Below are positions 54,278-64,000 of a stretch of 64,000 nucleotides of DNA, piece by piece (position 1 is the first letter of the stretch; each line of letters opens with the position of its first letter). The stretch is from positions 370,303 through 434,302 of the forward strand of contig CAJNCI010000001.1 of assembly GCA_905221215.1 (NCBI GenBank), read 5' to 3'. The notes under the pieces are model-generated. The model searched no databases, had not been told where the DNA came from, and saw only the letters and a list, made by a program, of their open reading frames with translations. Both the position numbers and the translations under genes were made by a program. Origin of the DNA: a bacterium. Its GTDB lineage: Bacteria; Bacillota; Bacilli; Lactobacillales; Streptococcaceae.

Positions 54278-55237
54278 TTAATTTGTTTCTGTATCACTAA
54301 TAAATTCTTGACCAATCTCGTCTCGATTGACAAAAAATTCGATGTGATGATGACAGACTTGAAGTTCAACTGGGGTATCTCCACCATATTCCCCATCTAG
54401 GTTCAGCATAAATGGTTCTTGGTCATCTAAAACTTCTAAACGTAGTTTGCTAGTTTTGAGGTATTCGATATTGACATCTGAGACATGCTGACCACCATTA
54501 ATGGCCTGTATCAATAAGCCCAACATATCAAATAGCTTGTCTGTCTTGACCAAAATCAGAGTAAAATTGCCATCGTCTAACTTGGTATCAGGCGCTAACT
54601 GCTCAAACCCTCCAATGGAATTGGTCAGGGCAACAAAAATCAAGGACACCTCTCCTTCAAAGACCCCCTGATCGTGTGTGATTCTCACTGGACGAACCTT
54701 GGTCTTAGGAAACATTTCAATGCCTTTAGCAACATAGGCAAAATAACCAAGACGCGTCTTGACTTCACTTGGAACACTGTAAGTCAATTCTGTTAGAGTA
54801 CCTGCAGCGGCAATATTAATAAAATATTTATCGTCAAAAGCTCGTCCAATATCCATATGAATGGTCTCATTTTTAGCAATAATCTGAGCAGCCGCAACAG
54901 GATCACCCATTGGAATTTTTAGGGCACGCGCATAATCATTAGTCGTCCCTGTTGGGATGATGGCAAGCCGAGGCCTCTTATCAAGCGAGGCAACCCCATT
55001 GACTACTTCATTAATTGTTCCATCACCACCTGCAGCAATAATCAAATCAAATCCAGCTTTGGCTGCTCTCTCAGCTTCTTTTTGTGCTGAAAGAGGTTCT
55101 GGAGTCGTTTGAAAGGCACTGGTTTCATAGCCAATATCTTCCAAAACATCCAGTACTTCTGCTATATTTTTCTTGATAATTTCCTGACCTGAGGTTGGGT
55201 TATAAATTAAACGCGCACGTTTTCTATCTTCTGTCAT
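54278..55237 (-). CDS. dagK: Diacylglycerol/lipid kinase family protein
   Basis: A 319-residue DagK/YegS-type lipid kinase. RARLIYNPTSGQEI starts the catalytic domain, AAGGDGTINEVVNG near residue 70 is the nucleotide-binding GGDGT motif, and IPTGTTNDYARAL near 97 follows; the C-terminal beta-sandwich carries the LDGEYGGDTP segment. Gram-positive DgkB recycles diacylglycerol left by lipoteichoic acid synthesis. The start at 55237 lies two bases after the ligA stop; a frame opening at 55258 would overlap ligA and adds residues not in character. Confidence 0.88.
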   Translation of the reverse strand: MTEDRKRARLIYNPTSGQEIIKKNIAEVLDVLEDIGYETSAFQTTPEPLSAQKEAERAAKAGFDLIIAAGGDGTINEVVNGVASLDKRPRLAIIPTGTTNDYARALKIPMGDPVAAAQIIAKNETIHMDIGRAFDDKYFINIAAAGTLTELTYSVPSEVKTRLGYFAYVAKGIEMFPKTKVRPVRITHDQGVFEGEVSLIFVALTNSIGGFEQLAPDTKLDDGNFTLILVKTDKLFDMLGLLIQAINGGQHVSDVNIEYLKTSKLRLEVLDDQEPFMLNLDGEYGGDTPVELQVCHHHIEFFVNRDEIGQEFISDTETN

Positions 55238-55239
55238 TG

Positions 55240-57234
<1,995 letters not shown>

Positions 57235-57290
57235 ACGAGAAGGGCGGAAAAAATACTTAGATTAGAATTATTTTTAAAACTCAAACAGAC

Positions 57291-58469
57291 TTATATCTCT
57301 TTTTTAAAATGACTTCGAACATAGCCTAGAGCTAAGAAGGATAAGATGACAACTCCTAGTCCTATAATCAAGAAAGAGTAAAGATGAACACTTGAAAGCC
57401 AGGTCATTAAACCTGTTGCAATTGGCATAAAAAGTATAGCTAAGGTATAAATCGAACTAAGGACTCTGCCCAGATATTCACCATCAACCTTGGTTTGTAC
57501 TTGAGTAAAAAAGTGAATATTAAACATCGTCATAAATAGTTCACAAATGAAATTCCCTGAAAAAGCAAGATAGGGTGGGAGGGCGAAACCCATTATCATC
57601 ACTCCAAGTCCAGTCAGTGCCAATAAAAATAAAAGCATTTCCATACTAGCTTTAATCTTACTAGCTAACAAAGCCCCAACAATAGATCCGATAGCACCCA
57701 TTGTCAAAATAGTGGCATAGGCACCTTGAACTCCATAAAGCTGATTTGAAAAAGGAAGAAGATAATTAAAGGCTGCGAAGAAAAAATTGACACTTGAAGC
57801 CATGACTAATAAAAAGAAGATTTCCTTTTGCTTCACAATATAGTGAACCCCCTCCTTGATATCAGAAAAAATAACTTTGAATGTAAGTTTCTTCTCACCC
57901 AAAGTCTTCTCTTCTTTCTTTGGAAGCAAGGCTACCAAACCAAAAGCGAGAAAAAAACTAAGGGCATCTAATACCAAGGTAATGCGAAGACTTGCGAATT
58001 GTAAGACCAGAAAAGAAAGTACAGGGGAACTCACACTGACAACCTGCAAGACCAACTCCAAACGAGAATTGTAGAGGACCAGTTCATCCCTCTCTACCAA
58101 TTCTGTGATAATGGCCTTATTTGCAGGTCTAGAAAAGGCAAAAGCAATCGCCTGCACAATATTAGCAACAATCAAAGCTCCAATCATCCAGCTGTCATCC
58201 CTTATGAAAGAAATAGCCAGACAAAGAATCCCACAAACAAGGTCTGCCACCATTAAAATCTTACGACGAGAAAAACGGTCTGAAATGACTCCACCAAAGG
58301 GATTTACGAGAATGGATGTAACGAGTTCAGAGATCTGATAAATCCCTAGAACGGTTTGCCCAATCGTTCCCATCGATGCCAACCAGACACTATTTCCATA
58401 ATCATAGAGCATATTCCCTATCTTGTTAACAGCTCCACGACTAATCAACTGTACTGCATAGCGATTCAT
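57291..58469 (-). CDS. MFS transporter
   Basis: A 392-residue major facilitator with about 12 membrane helices. GGVISDRFSRRKILMVADLV near residue 58 is the loop 2-3 signature of the MFS. The overall pattern recalls the MefA-like/DHA3 drug exporters, but substrate is unknown. An Rgg-type regulator lies directly upstream in the same direction, with a palindrome between them, so regulation by Rgg is likely. GAGAGGAG precedes the ATG. Confidence 0.86.
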   Translation of the reverse strand: MNRYAVQLISRGAVNKIGNMLYDYGNSVWLASMGTIGQTVLGIYQISELVTSILVNPFGGVISDRFSRRKILMVADLVCGILCLAISFIRDDSWMIGALIVANIVQAIAFAFSRPANKAIITELVERDELVLYNSRLELVLQVVSVSSPVLSFLVLQFASLRITLVLDALSFFLAFGLVALLPKKEEKTLGEKKLTFKVIFSDIKEGVHYIVKQKEIFFLLVMASSVNFFFAAFNYLLPFSNQLYGVQGAYATILTMGAIGSIVGALLASKIKASMEMLLFLLALTGLGVMIMGFALPPYLAFSGNFICELFMTMFNIHFFTQVQTKVDGEYLGRVLSSIYTLAILFMPIATGLMTWLSSVHLYSFLIIGLGVVILSFLALGYVRSHFKKEI

Positions 58470-58497
58470 ATAAAAACTCCTCTCAAATTTTGAAACT

Positions 58498-58506
58498 ATT
58501 GTATCA
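58498..58506 (-). promoter_or_regulatory. Extended -10 promoter of the MFS gene
   Basis: TGATACAAT on the minus strand, about 28 bases before the start codon, without a clear -35; activation by a regulator would fit. Confidence 0.5.
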
Positions 58507-58528
58507 AAACTGAAAGGAGCTTTTTATT

Positions 58529-58548
58529 TTTTCCCTTATTTGGGAAAA
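58529..58548. repeat. Palindrome between rgg and the MFS gene
   Basis: TTTTCCC-TTATTT-GGGAAAA, a perfect 7-bp inverted repeat directly after the rgg stop and about 25 bases before the MFS -10. It may be a weak terminator or an operator. Confidence 0.55.
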
Positions 58549-59412
58549 TTAATATTTGACAAATTTTTCGTAGTGTTCCTGATAGTAGGCTACTTGCTCA
58601 GGAAGACCTAACACATCAAAAATATGCATGGCCTCTTGCATCTGACTACAGCCTTCTGTACACTGTCCTTTTTGGTACAAGGCAAAGCCTTTTAGGTAAT
58701 GTAAAATATTTCGTTCATACAGACTAATGTTTTTACCAATAATCTTCTCTGTATAAGTCTCAAAATAGCCAGCATTATCAAAAGAAGAATGCTCTAAACA
58801 ATGCTGGTAACAATTAAGGGCCAAAATCAAAACCAATCTCTTATGGCGACCAATCTCTTGGTAAAATTCTTCCCTCTCCATAACTTCTCTACCAATCCGA
58901 GTGACATAATCCACATCGTAGAAACTATAGAGGTTACCAAACAGAATCAACTCATACATGGTCCACTCTTCTGTTTTGAAGAGATAATCTGCTACCTTAT
59001 CCAAATCATCCTGCTTCATATCATAACTAGAATCTCTTTGACAAATCAGACCTTGTAGCAAAATCCAGTTCAGCTCAAAATAAAGGGGAGTCGTCGAACT
59101 CTTAGCCTTTTCAAGTTGTTCACTTTGAAGCTTTTGAAAACCTGCAATATCATTTGAATAGTAAAGAGGCACAATTTGTCCCATCATGGCAATATGTTCA
59201 TGATTATGAAAATTTCTTGCCTTATCCATGAAATTTTCGATTGTGACATGAATGTTATCCAAAATCTCAAAGAAACGCGAGACTGCTAAGTCAGACTCCC
59301 CAAGCTCAAAGCGAGATAACTGAGAGGTTGAACAGGACTCGCCTGCAGCCTCCTTTAAGGAATAATTGCCACTTGTCCGAAATTCACGAAATACTTTTCC
59401 AAGATGTTCCAT
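58549..59412 (-). CDS. Rgg/GadR/MutR family transcriptional regulator
   Basis: A 287-residue regulator: N-terminal XRE helix-turn-helix (residues 1-60, SLKEAAGESCSTSQLSRFEL) and a long helical TPR-like C-terminal domain (about 65-287) as in peptide-sensing Rgg proteins. The start at 59412 (MEHLGKVFREF) is standard for the family; the longer frame from 59442 runs into the ABC-F gene. No short hydrophobic peptide gene is seen beside it. It lies two bases after the ABC-F stop, so the two are co-transcribed. Confidence 0.88.
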   Translation of the reverse strand: MEHLGKVFREFRTSGNYSLKEAAGESCSTSQLSRFELGESDLAVSRFFEILDNIHVTIENFMDKARNFHNHEHIAMMGQIVPLYYSNDIAGFQKLQSEQLEKAKSSTTPLYFELNWILLQGLICQRDSSYDMKQDDLDKVADYLFKTEEWTMYELILFGNLYSFYDVDYVTRIGREVMEREEFYQEIGRHKRLVLILALNCYQHCLEHSSFDNAGYFETYTEKIIGKNISLYERNILHYLKGFALYQKGQCTEGCSQMQEAMHIFDVLGLPEQVAYYQEHYEKFVKY

Positions 59413-59414
59413 CT

Positions 59415-61316
59415 TTACACCTGCTCTGACAATTCTTCCCACTCAAGCATAGCTTCTTCCTGACGGTGGCTGATTTTGTCCAGCTCAGTCTGCAATTCCA
59501 TGAGTTTACCTGCATCGTTTGTTTCCAACATTTGTTCAGAAATAGCTTGGCTTTGAATTTCTAACTCTTCGATTTCAGCTTCTAGATTTTCAATTTGTCG
59601 CATGAGCTTACGAACTTCTTTTTGACTTTCTTTTTGAGCTTGATAGTCATTGACTGGGCTTGCTTCTTTTGCTTGATTGCTGGTTGAATCTTCCTCTATC
59701 TGACTGACTTCCATTTCAGCCTTTTTATCGACATAGTAGTCGTAATCTCCAAGGTAGAGAGTTGATCCATTCTCAGACAATTCTAGAACATGAGTTGCCA
59801 CACGATTGATAAAGTAACGGTCGTGGCTGACAAAGAGTAAGGTTCCATCAAAGTCAATCAAGGTATTTTCCAACACTTCCTTGCTATCAATATCCAAGTG
59901 GTTGGTCGGCTCGTCAAGGATCAGGAAGTTGTTGTTTTCCATAGACAATTTAGCCAAAAGCAAACGAGCTTTCTCGCCTCCAGACAGCATGCCGACTAAT
60001 TTTTTAACATCATCTCCTGAGAAAAGGAAAGCGCCTAGACGATTACGAATTTCAACTTCTGGTGTCAGTTTAAAATCATTCCAGAGTTCATCAAGTACAG
60101 TATTACTTGGTGTCAGCTTACTTTGGGTTTGGTCATAGTAACCAACCTCAACATTAGCGCCAAATCGCTTCTCTCCCTTGATAAAAGGAATCTGGTCCAC
60201 AATAGACTTGATAAAGGTTGATTTTCCAATACCATTGGGACCAACGATAGCAACTGCGTTCATCTTACGAAGGTCTAGGTTAATCGGTTGTGATAGGACT
60301 TCCCCATCATAGCCAATAGCTGCATTTTCAACAGTCAGGACAACATTACCAGACGTTTTTTCAGACTGGAAGGTCATGTTGGCTGATTTCTTGCCCGCTT
60401 CAGGCTTGTCCAAACGCTCCATTTTTTCCAATTGTTTACGGCGAGATTGGGCACGTTTGGTCGTTGAAGCACGGACTAGATTGCGATTGACAAAGTCTTC
60501 CAGAGCAGCGATCTCCTTCTGCTGCTTTTCATAGTTTTTTGCCTCAGTTGCTAGTTTTTGCTCCTTCAGCTCGACAAAGCGAGAGTAATTCCCCACATAG
60601 CGATCCAAGGAATGCTTGGTCAAATCCAGTGTAATCGTCGCAACCTTGTCCAAGAAATAACGGTCGTGGCTGACAATAATGAGGGCACCACTATAGTTTA
60701 CCAAGTAATTCTCTAGCCAGGCAATGGTTTCGATATCCAAATGGTTGGTTGGCTCGTCCAAGACCAAGAGATTTGGCTTTTCAAGAAGCATTTTAGCAAG
60801 TGCCAAACGAGTATTTTGACCACCAGAAAGCTCGGCAATTTTCATCTGCCACATAGATTCGTCAAACTTGAATCCATTTAAAATCGCTCGAATATCAGCT
60901 TCATAGGTAAAGCCGCCTGCTTGACGAAAATTCTCAGATAAGCGATCGTAATCTGACATCAGTTTATCCAAGTCCTCACCAGTCTTTTCACCCATCTCCA
61001 ACTCCATCTGACGAAGTTGTTTCTCCGTCCGACGTAAGTCATCAAAGACATGAAGCATCTCATCGTAGATGGTATTTTCAGACTCAAAACGGCTATCTTG
61101 GGCTAGGTAAGACAGAGAAATATCTTTTTTCTTATTGATTTCTCCGCTAGTTGGCTCCTCTTCTCCAACCAAAATCTTCAAAAGAGTAGACTTACCTGCT
61201 CCATTTTTCCCAACAAGAGCAATCCTGTCTCGTTCATCAACCTGCAGGTTGATATTATCAAAAAGAACTTCTCCTGCAAAAGAACGTTCAATTTTATTAG
61301 CTTGTAAAATAATCAT
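59415..61316 (-). CDS. ABC-F family ATP-binding protein
   Basis: A 633-residue soluble tandem ABC protein. Walker A motifs GKNGAGKST (near residue 38) and GPNGIGKST (near 357), signatures LSGGQNTRLAL and LSGGEKARLLL, Walker B ending in LDEPTNHLDI in both halves, a charged interdomain linker (about 240-300) and a C-terminal coiled coil (from about 565). There are no membrane helices, so it is a translation factor of the Uup/YdiF-like ABC-F type rather than a transporter. The extended -10 lies six bases before the ATG; a leaderless mRNA is predicted. Confidence 0.92.
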   Translation of the reverse strand: MIILQANKIERSFAGEVLFDNINLQVDERDRIALVGKNGAGKSTLLKILVGEEEPTSGEINKKKDISLSYLAQDSRFESENTIYDEMLHVFDDLRRTEKQLRQMELEMGEKTGEDLDKLMSDYDRLSENFRQAGGFTYEADIRAILNGFKFDESMWQMKIAELSGGQNTRLALAKMLLEKPNLLVLDEPTNHLDIETIAWLENYLVNYSGALIIVSHDRYFLDKVATITLDLTKHSLDRYVGNYSRFVELKEQKLATEAKNYEKQQKEIAALEDFVNRNLVRASTTKRAQSRRKQLEKMERLDKPEAGKKSANMTFQSEKTSGNVVLTVENAAIGYDGEVLSQPINLDLRKMNAVAIVGPNGIGKSTFIKSIVDQIPFIKGEKRFGANVEVGYYDQTQSKLTPSNTVLDELWNDFKLTPEVEIRNRLGAFLFSGDDVKKLVGMLSGGEKARLLLAKLSMENNNFLILDEPTNHLDIDSKEVLENTLIDFDGTLLFVSHDRYFINRVATHVLELSENGSTLYLGDYDYYVDKKAEMEVSQIEEDSTSNQAKEASPVNDYQAQKESQKEVRKLMRQIENLEAEIEELEIQSQAISEQMLETNDAGKLMELQTELDKISHRQEEAMLEWEELSEQV

Positions 61317-61322
61317 ACAAGT

Positions 61323-61331
61323 AGTATAGCA
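61323..61331 (-). promoter_or_regulatory. Extended -10 promoter of the ABC-F gene
   Basis: TGCTATACT on the minus strand, then ACTTGT and the ATG. Confidence 0.62.
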
Positions 61332-61477
61332 TGTTTCCCTAAGGCATTCAAGATAATGGTAAGTATTAACCCAAATATCCTAGAAAAATCGGCTCTACTT
61401 ATTCTCAGTATTCAAAAATATTTGGATTAGAAACTCTATTTATTTTGCAAGATAGCTGATAAAACATTTTTACTCGT

Positions 61478-62521
61478 TTACAATAGTGCCTCAAATTCAG
61501 CGACAGTCATACCTAATTGCTGACTTGCAACCTCAGGTGTTAGAAGATCTTGACGTACTAAATTTACTAAACCTACTTTTAATCCCTCTTCGATACCCTC
61601 TGCTCGTCCTCGCTACAGTCCCTGTTCAATACCTTCAGTACGACCACGCTCTAGACCTTGTTCAACTCCCTCTGCTCGTCCTCGTTCCAGTCCTTGTTCA
61701 ATCCCCTCTGCTCGCCCACGCTCTAGACCTTGCTCTAAACCTTTTTCGATTCCTTGTTCAATACCTTCTGCTCTAGCTGTTTCCAAGGCATAGTCCTGTG
61801 CTAACAAGGCTTGTTCTTCACGCCTACGTTGTTCACTAAACATTTTCCTGTCCTCCTCGGACCAGCTCTTATAGTCTAGCAGTTGGTCCGCCTGACTGAT
61901 AGCTCGCTCAGGTTGCTGGGTAAAGGGTTTGTTCCCGAAAAACTCCAACCACGGCTTGCGAACCTTGTCTTTGCTGGTTTCTCTATATTTTTTTAATTCC
62001 AAGAATGCCATCTTGACTAGATGGTTTTCTTGTCCATTGTTTGTAATCGTTAAGACCTAACCTGTCGTATCCTCTCGCATGCTAAAGCTATGAAAAGCTT
62101 GATCATCTTGGAAATAATTACTATCCACAATTGCGATAGCGTATACTGGGGCAATATGTTTGTAGCTCTGGTGAGTATTACCTTCCTGCTGGCGAATTTT
62201 TTCAAGATTCTGATTGACCTGACTGCACAGATAAGCCCACAGGCGATTGATGAAAAAATTCTGATGATGTACCTGTATTTCGATAATAACTTGAGTGCCA
62301 TTATCCAACTCCGCCAAGACGTCTATACTAGTATAGAAATCTTGGGCTGAATAAGGCAGGGAAGGTAAGACGTGAATGTTACTCCCCTCCAAAATGGTTA
62401 CATTTTTGGCTGGCAAGTCCAGCATATCGCGGATAAATTGACAAGTGATTTCTGGATTGCTAAAAATCTTCTTAGCTACCAAATCATTGGTCGGGCTGAT
62501 GCCCGGATGTCTTAAAGTCAT
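61478..62521 (-). pseudogene. Rpn family nuclease/transposase, broken copy
   Basis: Same protein as the intact copy at 62714, with two in-frame nonsense codons. Where the intact gene has GAG after REDTTG, this one has TAG (near 62057); near 61614 a second GAG has become TAG. Reading through both, the frame is open to TAA at 61478. The PD-(D/E)xK part (DVLAELDNGTQVIIEIQVHH) lies before the first stop. Before the second stop, the 12-residue unit ERGRAEGIEQGL is repeated about four times against once in the intact copy. Products, if any, would be an N-terminal 154-residue nuclease fragment. Confidence 0.88.
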
Positions 62522-62628
62522 CCATTTCCTCCTTCTATTATACCATATTTTTAAATCTAATTTTGTTAGATTCGATGGTTCTATCTATTTATTCGGAAAG
62601 GAAAGGAGAAAGTTCTAACTTTCCTAAC

Positions 62629-62678
62629 AAAAAAGATAGCCAATCTCTTTTACATCAAGAAATTTAGCTATCCTTTTT
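62629..62678. terminator. Terminator between the two Rpn copies
   Basis: AAAAAGGATAGC pairs with GCTATCTTTTTT around a 26-base loop; T runs in both directions. Confidence 0.75.
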
Positions 62679-62713
62679 AGTTGTTTTCATATCGTGTTAT
62701 AGTTACAGATTTC

Positions 62714-63661
62714 TCACTTATGTCTTTCTAACAAGGCCTCAAACTCAGCCACAGTCATACCCAACTGCTGACTGGCAACCTCAGATGGCAGCAGACCTTG
62801 ACGTACTAAATTTACTAAACCTACTTTTAATCCCTCTTCGATACCCTCTGCTCGTCCTCGCTCCAGACCTTGCTCTAAACCTTTTGCGATTCCTTGTTCA
62901 ATACCTTCTGCTCTAGCTGTTTCCAAGGCATAGTCCTGTGCTAACAAGGCTTGTTCTTCGCGTCTGCGCTGTTCACTAAACATTTTCCTATCCTCCTCGG
63001 ACCAGCTCTTGTAGTCCAGCAGTTGGTCTGCTTGGCTGATGGCTCGCTCGGGTTGTTGAGTAAAGGGTTTGTTCCCAAAAAACTCTAACCACGGCTTGCG
63101 AACCTCGTCTTTGCTGGTTTCTCTGTATTTTTTTAGTTCCAAGAATGCCATCTTGACTAGATGGTTTTCTTGTCCATTGTTTGTAATTGTTAAGACCTCA
63201 CCTGTCGTGTCCTCTCGCATGCTAAAGCTATGAAAAGCCAGGTCATCTGAGAAATAATTGCTATCCACAATTGCGATAGCGTAAACAGGTGCGATATATT
63301 TGTAACTCTGATGAGTATCACCTTTTCGCTGGCGAATTTTTTCTAGGTTTTGATTGACCTGACTACATAGATAAGCCCACAAACGATTAATGAAAAAATT
63401 CTGATGATGCACCTGAATCTCAATAATAACTTGCGTTCCATTATCTAACTCTGCCAAGACATCTATACTTGTATAGAAATCTTGGGCTGAATAAGGCAGG
63501 GAAGGTAGTACATGAATATTGCTCCCCTCCAAAATGGTCACATTTTTGGCTGGCAAGTCCAGCATATCGCGGATAAATTGACAAGTGATTTCTGGATTGC
63601 TAAAGATTTTCTTAGCTACCAAATCATTGGTCGGGCTGATGCCCGGATGACGTACAGTCAT
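62714..63661 (-). CDS. Rpn family recombination-promoting nuclease / putative transposase
   Basis: A 315-residue PDDEXK_2 (Rpn) protein. The nuclease core includes SIDVLAELDNGTQVIIEIQV (residues 60-85) with D and E-x-Q of the PD-(D/E)xK fold, and a region FLELKKYRE near 180. The C-terminal tail has the glycine-spaced EGIEQGIAKGLEQGLERGRA repeats and ends TVAEFEALLERHK, typical of the family. The start at 63661 (MTVRHPGISP) has AAAGGAGAG; the longer frame from 63688 lacks one. Tandem duplicate of the broken copy, with matching upstream sequence. Confidence 0.9.
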   Translation of the reverse strand: MTVRHPGISPTNDLVAKKIFSNPEITCQFIRDMLDLPAKNVTILEGSNIHVLPSLPYSAQDFYTSIDVLAELDNGTQVIIEIQVHHQNFFINRLWAYLCSQVNQNLEKIRQRKGDTHQSYKYIAPVYAIAIVDSNYFSDDLAFHSFSMREDTTGEVLTITNNGQENHLVKMAFLELKKYRETSKDEVRKPWLEFFGNKPFTQQPERAISQADQLLDYKSWSEEDRKMFSEQRRREEQALLAQDYALETARAEGIEQGIAKGLEQGLERGRAEGIEEGLKVGLVNLVRQGLLPSEVASQQLGMTVAEFEALLERHK

Positions 63662-63676
63662 ATTTGCTCTCCTTTC

Positions 63677-63685
63677 ATTATAGCA
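63677..63685 (-). promoter_or_regulatory. Extended -10 promoter of the intact Rpn gene
   Basis: TGCTATAAT on the minus strand, 15 bases before the start codon. Between it and about 63920 I see AT-rich sequence with no gene. Confidence 0.6.
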
Positions 63686-63922
63686 CATTTTTTAATCTAA
63701 TTTACTAGATTTGATGCTTCTATCTATTTATTCGGAAAAAGAGTAGAAAAAACAAAAGAAATATCAAACTTTATAGCAAAATGAAATAAACTCTGAACAA
63801 ATAGGATAGTAAAGTCGAATCAATTTCTAGCAATGTTTTATAAGTTATAATGCTCTATTCTGAATTTAAGATAACATATAATTTAAAGAGACTGGATCAA
63901 AAACTCAACTTCCGGAAAAAAT

Positions 63923-64000
63923 GGGCTCTATAATATTTGTAGTGGGTAAATCCCCTATAGATATTATGGAGCCTATTTTGTTGTAGAAAAAAAGTCCCAT
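63923..64000 (+). mobile_element. Left end of an insertion sequence, probably ISL3 family (partial)
   Basis: GGGCTCTATAATATTTGTAG begins a sequence that resembles, from memory, the end of the pneumococcal ISL3-family elements. Just inside, GGCTCTATAATAT and ATATTATGGAGCC form a hairpin containing GGGTAAATCCC. The transposase start codon would lie about at the window edge; the last bases read GTCCCAT. No transposase codons are visible. Confidence 0.5.

Noticed and set aside
58470..58548. Search for a short hydrophobic pheromone gene next to rgg
   Set aside because: No start codon with a ribosome site and a hydrophobic frame was found in either strand of the gap.
61486..61776. 96-residue rightward open frame rich in Leu and Val
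   Set aside because: Antisense of the repetitive EGIEQGLERGRA tail of the broken Rpn copy.

Overview
The window looks like chromosome of a Mitis-group Streptococcus close to S. pneumoniae / S. mitis. The evidence is the low-GC Firmicute codon use, two BOX repeats, histidine-triad (Pht) genes beside adcAII, a streptococcal preQ1-II riboswitch, an spxR-type regulator and a gene order that matches pneumococcal segments as I remember them. Several proteins differ at scattered positions from the pneumococcal sequences I recall, so a mitis-like relative is as likely as S. pneumoniae itself.

Layout. 1-9 kb: housekeeping block (tdk partial, tautomerase, mnmE, dapA, asd, an asd-type small RNA, tRNA-Thr, queT with preQ1-II riboswitch, a GtrA protein, mscL, hemH, pepT). 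9-17 kb: zinc-acquisition locus with adcAII-phtD in one operon and an enlarged, mosaic phtE under its own promoter; both promoters carry AdcR-like boxes directly after the -10. 17-28 kb: amino-acid permease ending at a BOX element, ccdA-etrx extracytoplasmic thioredoxin pair, hup, degV, yitT, ribF, and a murA-GNAT-spxR-map operon.

28-40 kb: a 12.07-kb integrated element bounded by a 17-bp direct repeat whose right copy covers the last codons of eno. It has a tyrosine integrase, a divergent repressor switch, a VapE-type helicase next to an iteron-rich origin, a small terminase subunit, late-type regulators and no capsid, tail or lysis genes. This is the plan of a phage satellite (phage-inducible chromosomal island). 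Its cargo is an AbiF/AbiD-type HEPN protein preceded by an unusual repeat-bearing intergenic region, plus a small CPCC zinc-ribbon-like protein near the left end.

40-50 kb: eno, a YueI-like gene, glycerate kinase-serB, and the glycogen operon glgB-glgC-glgD-glgA with a cre site just after its promoter. 50-61 kb: gapN, a lipoprotein, pullulanase, diacylglycerol kinase and ligA (ligA-dagK-pulA-lipoprotein read as one unit), an MFS exporter, an Rgg regulator and an ABC-F protein. 61-64 kb: a tandem duplication of an Rpn nuclease gene, one copy broken by two nonsense codons, then the first bases of what looks like an ISL3-type insertion sequence.

The strongest unusual signals are the AbiF locus with its repeats, the satellite's iteron origin, a set of three ~80-nt hairpin repeats and a probable short RNA in its control region, and five chromosomal genes whose extended -10 lies exactly six bases from the start codon, predicting leaderless mRNAs. 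Carbohydrate storage (glg, pulA, gapN, eno) forms a coherent metabolic cluster around the satellite insertion.
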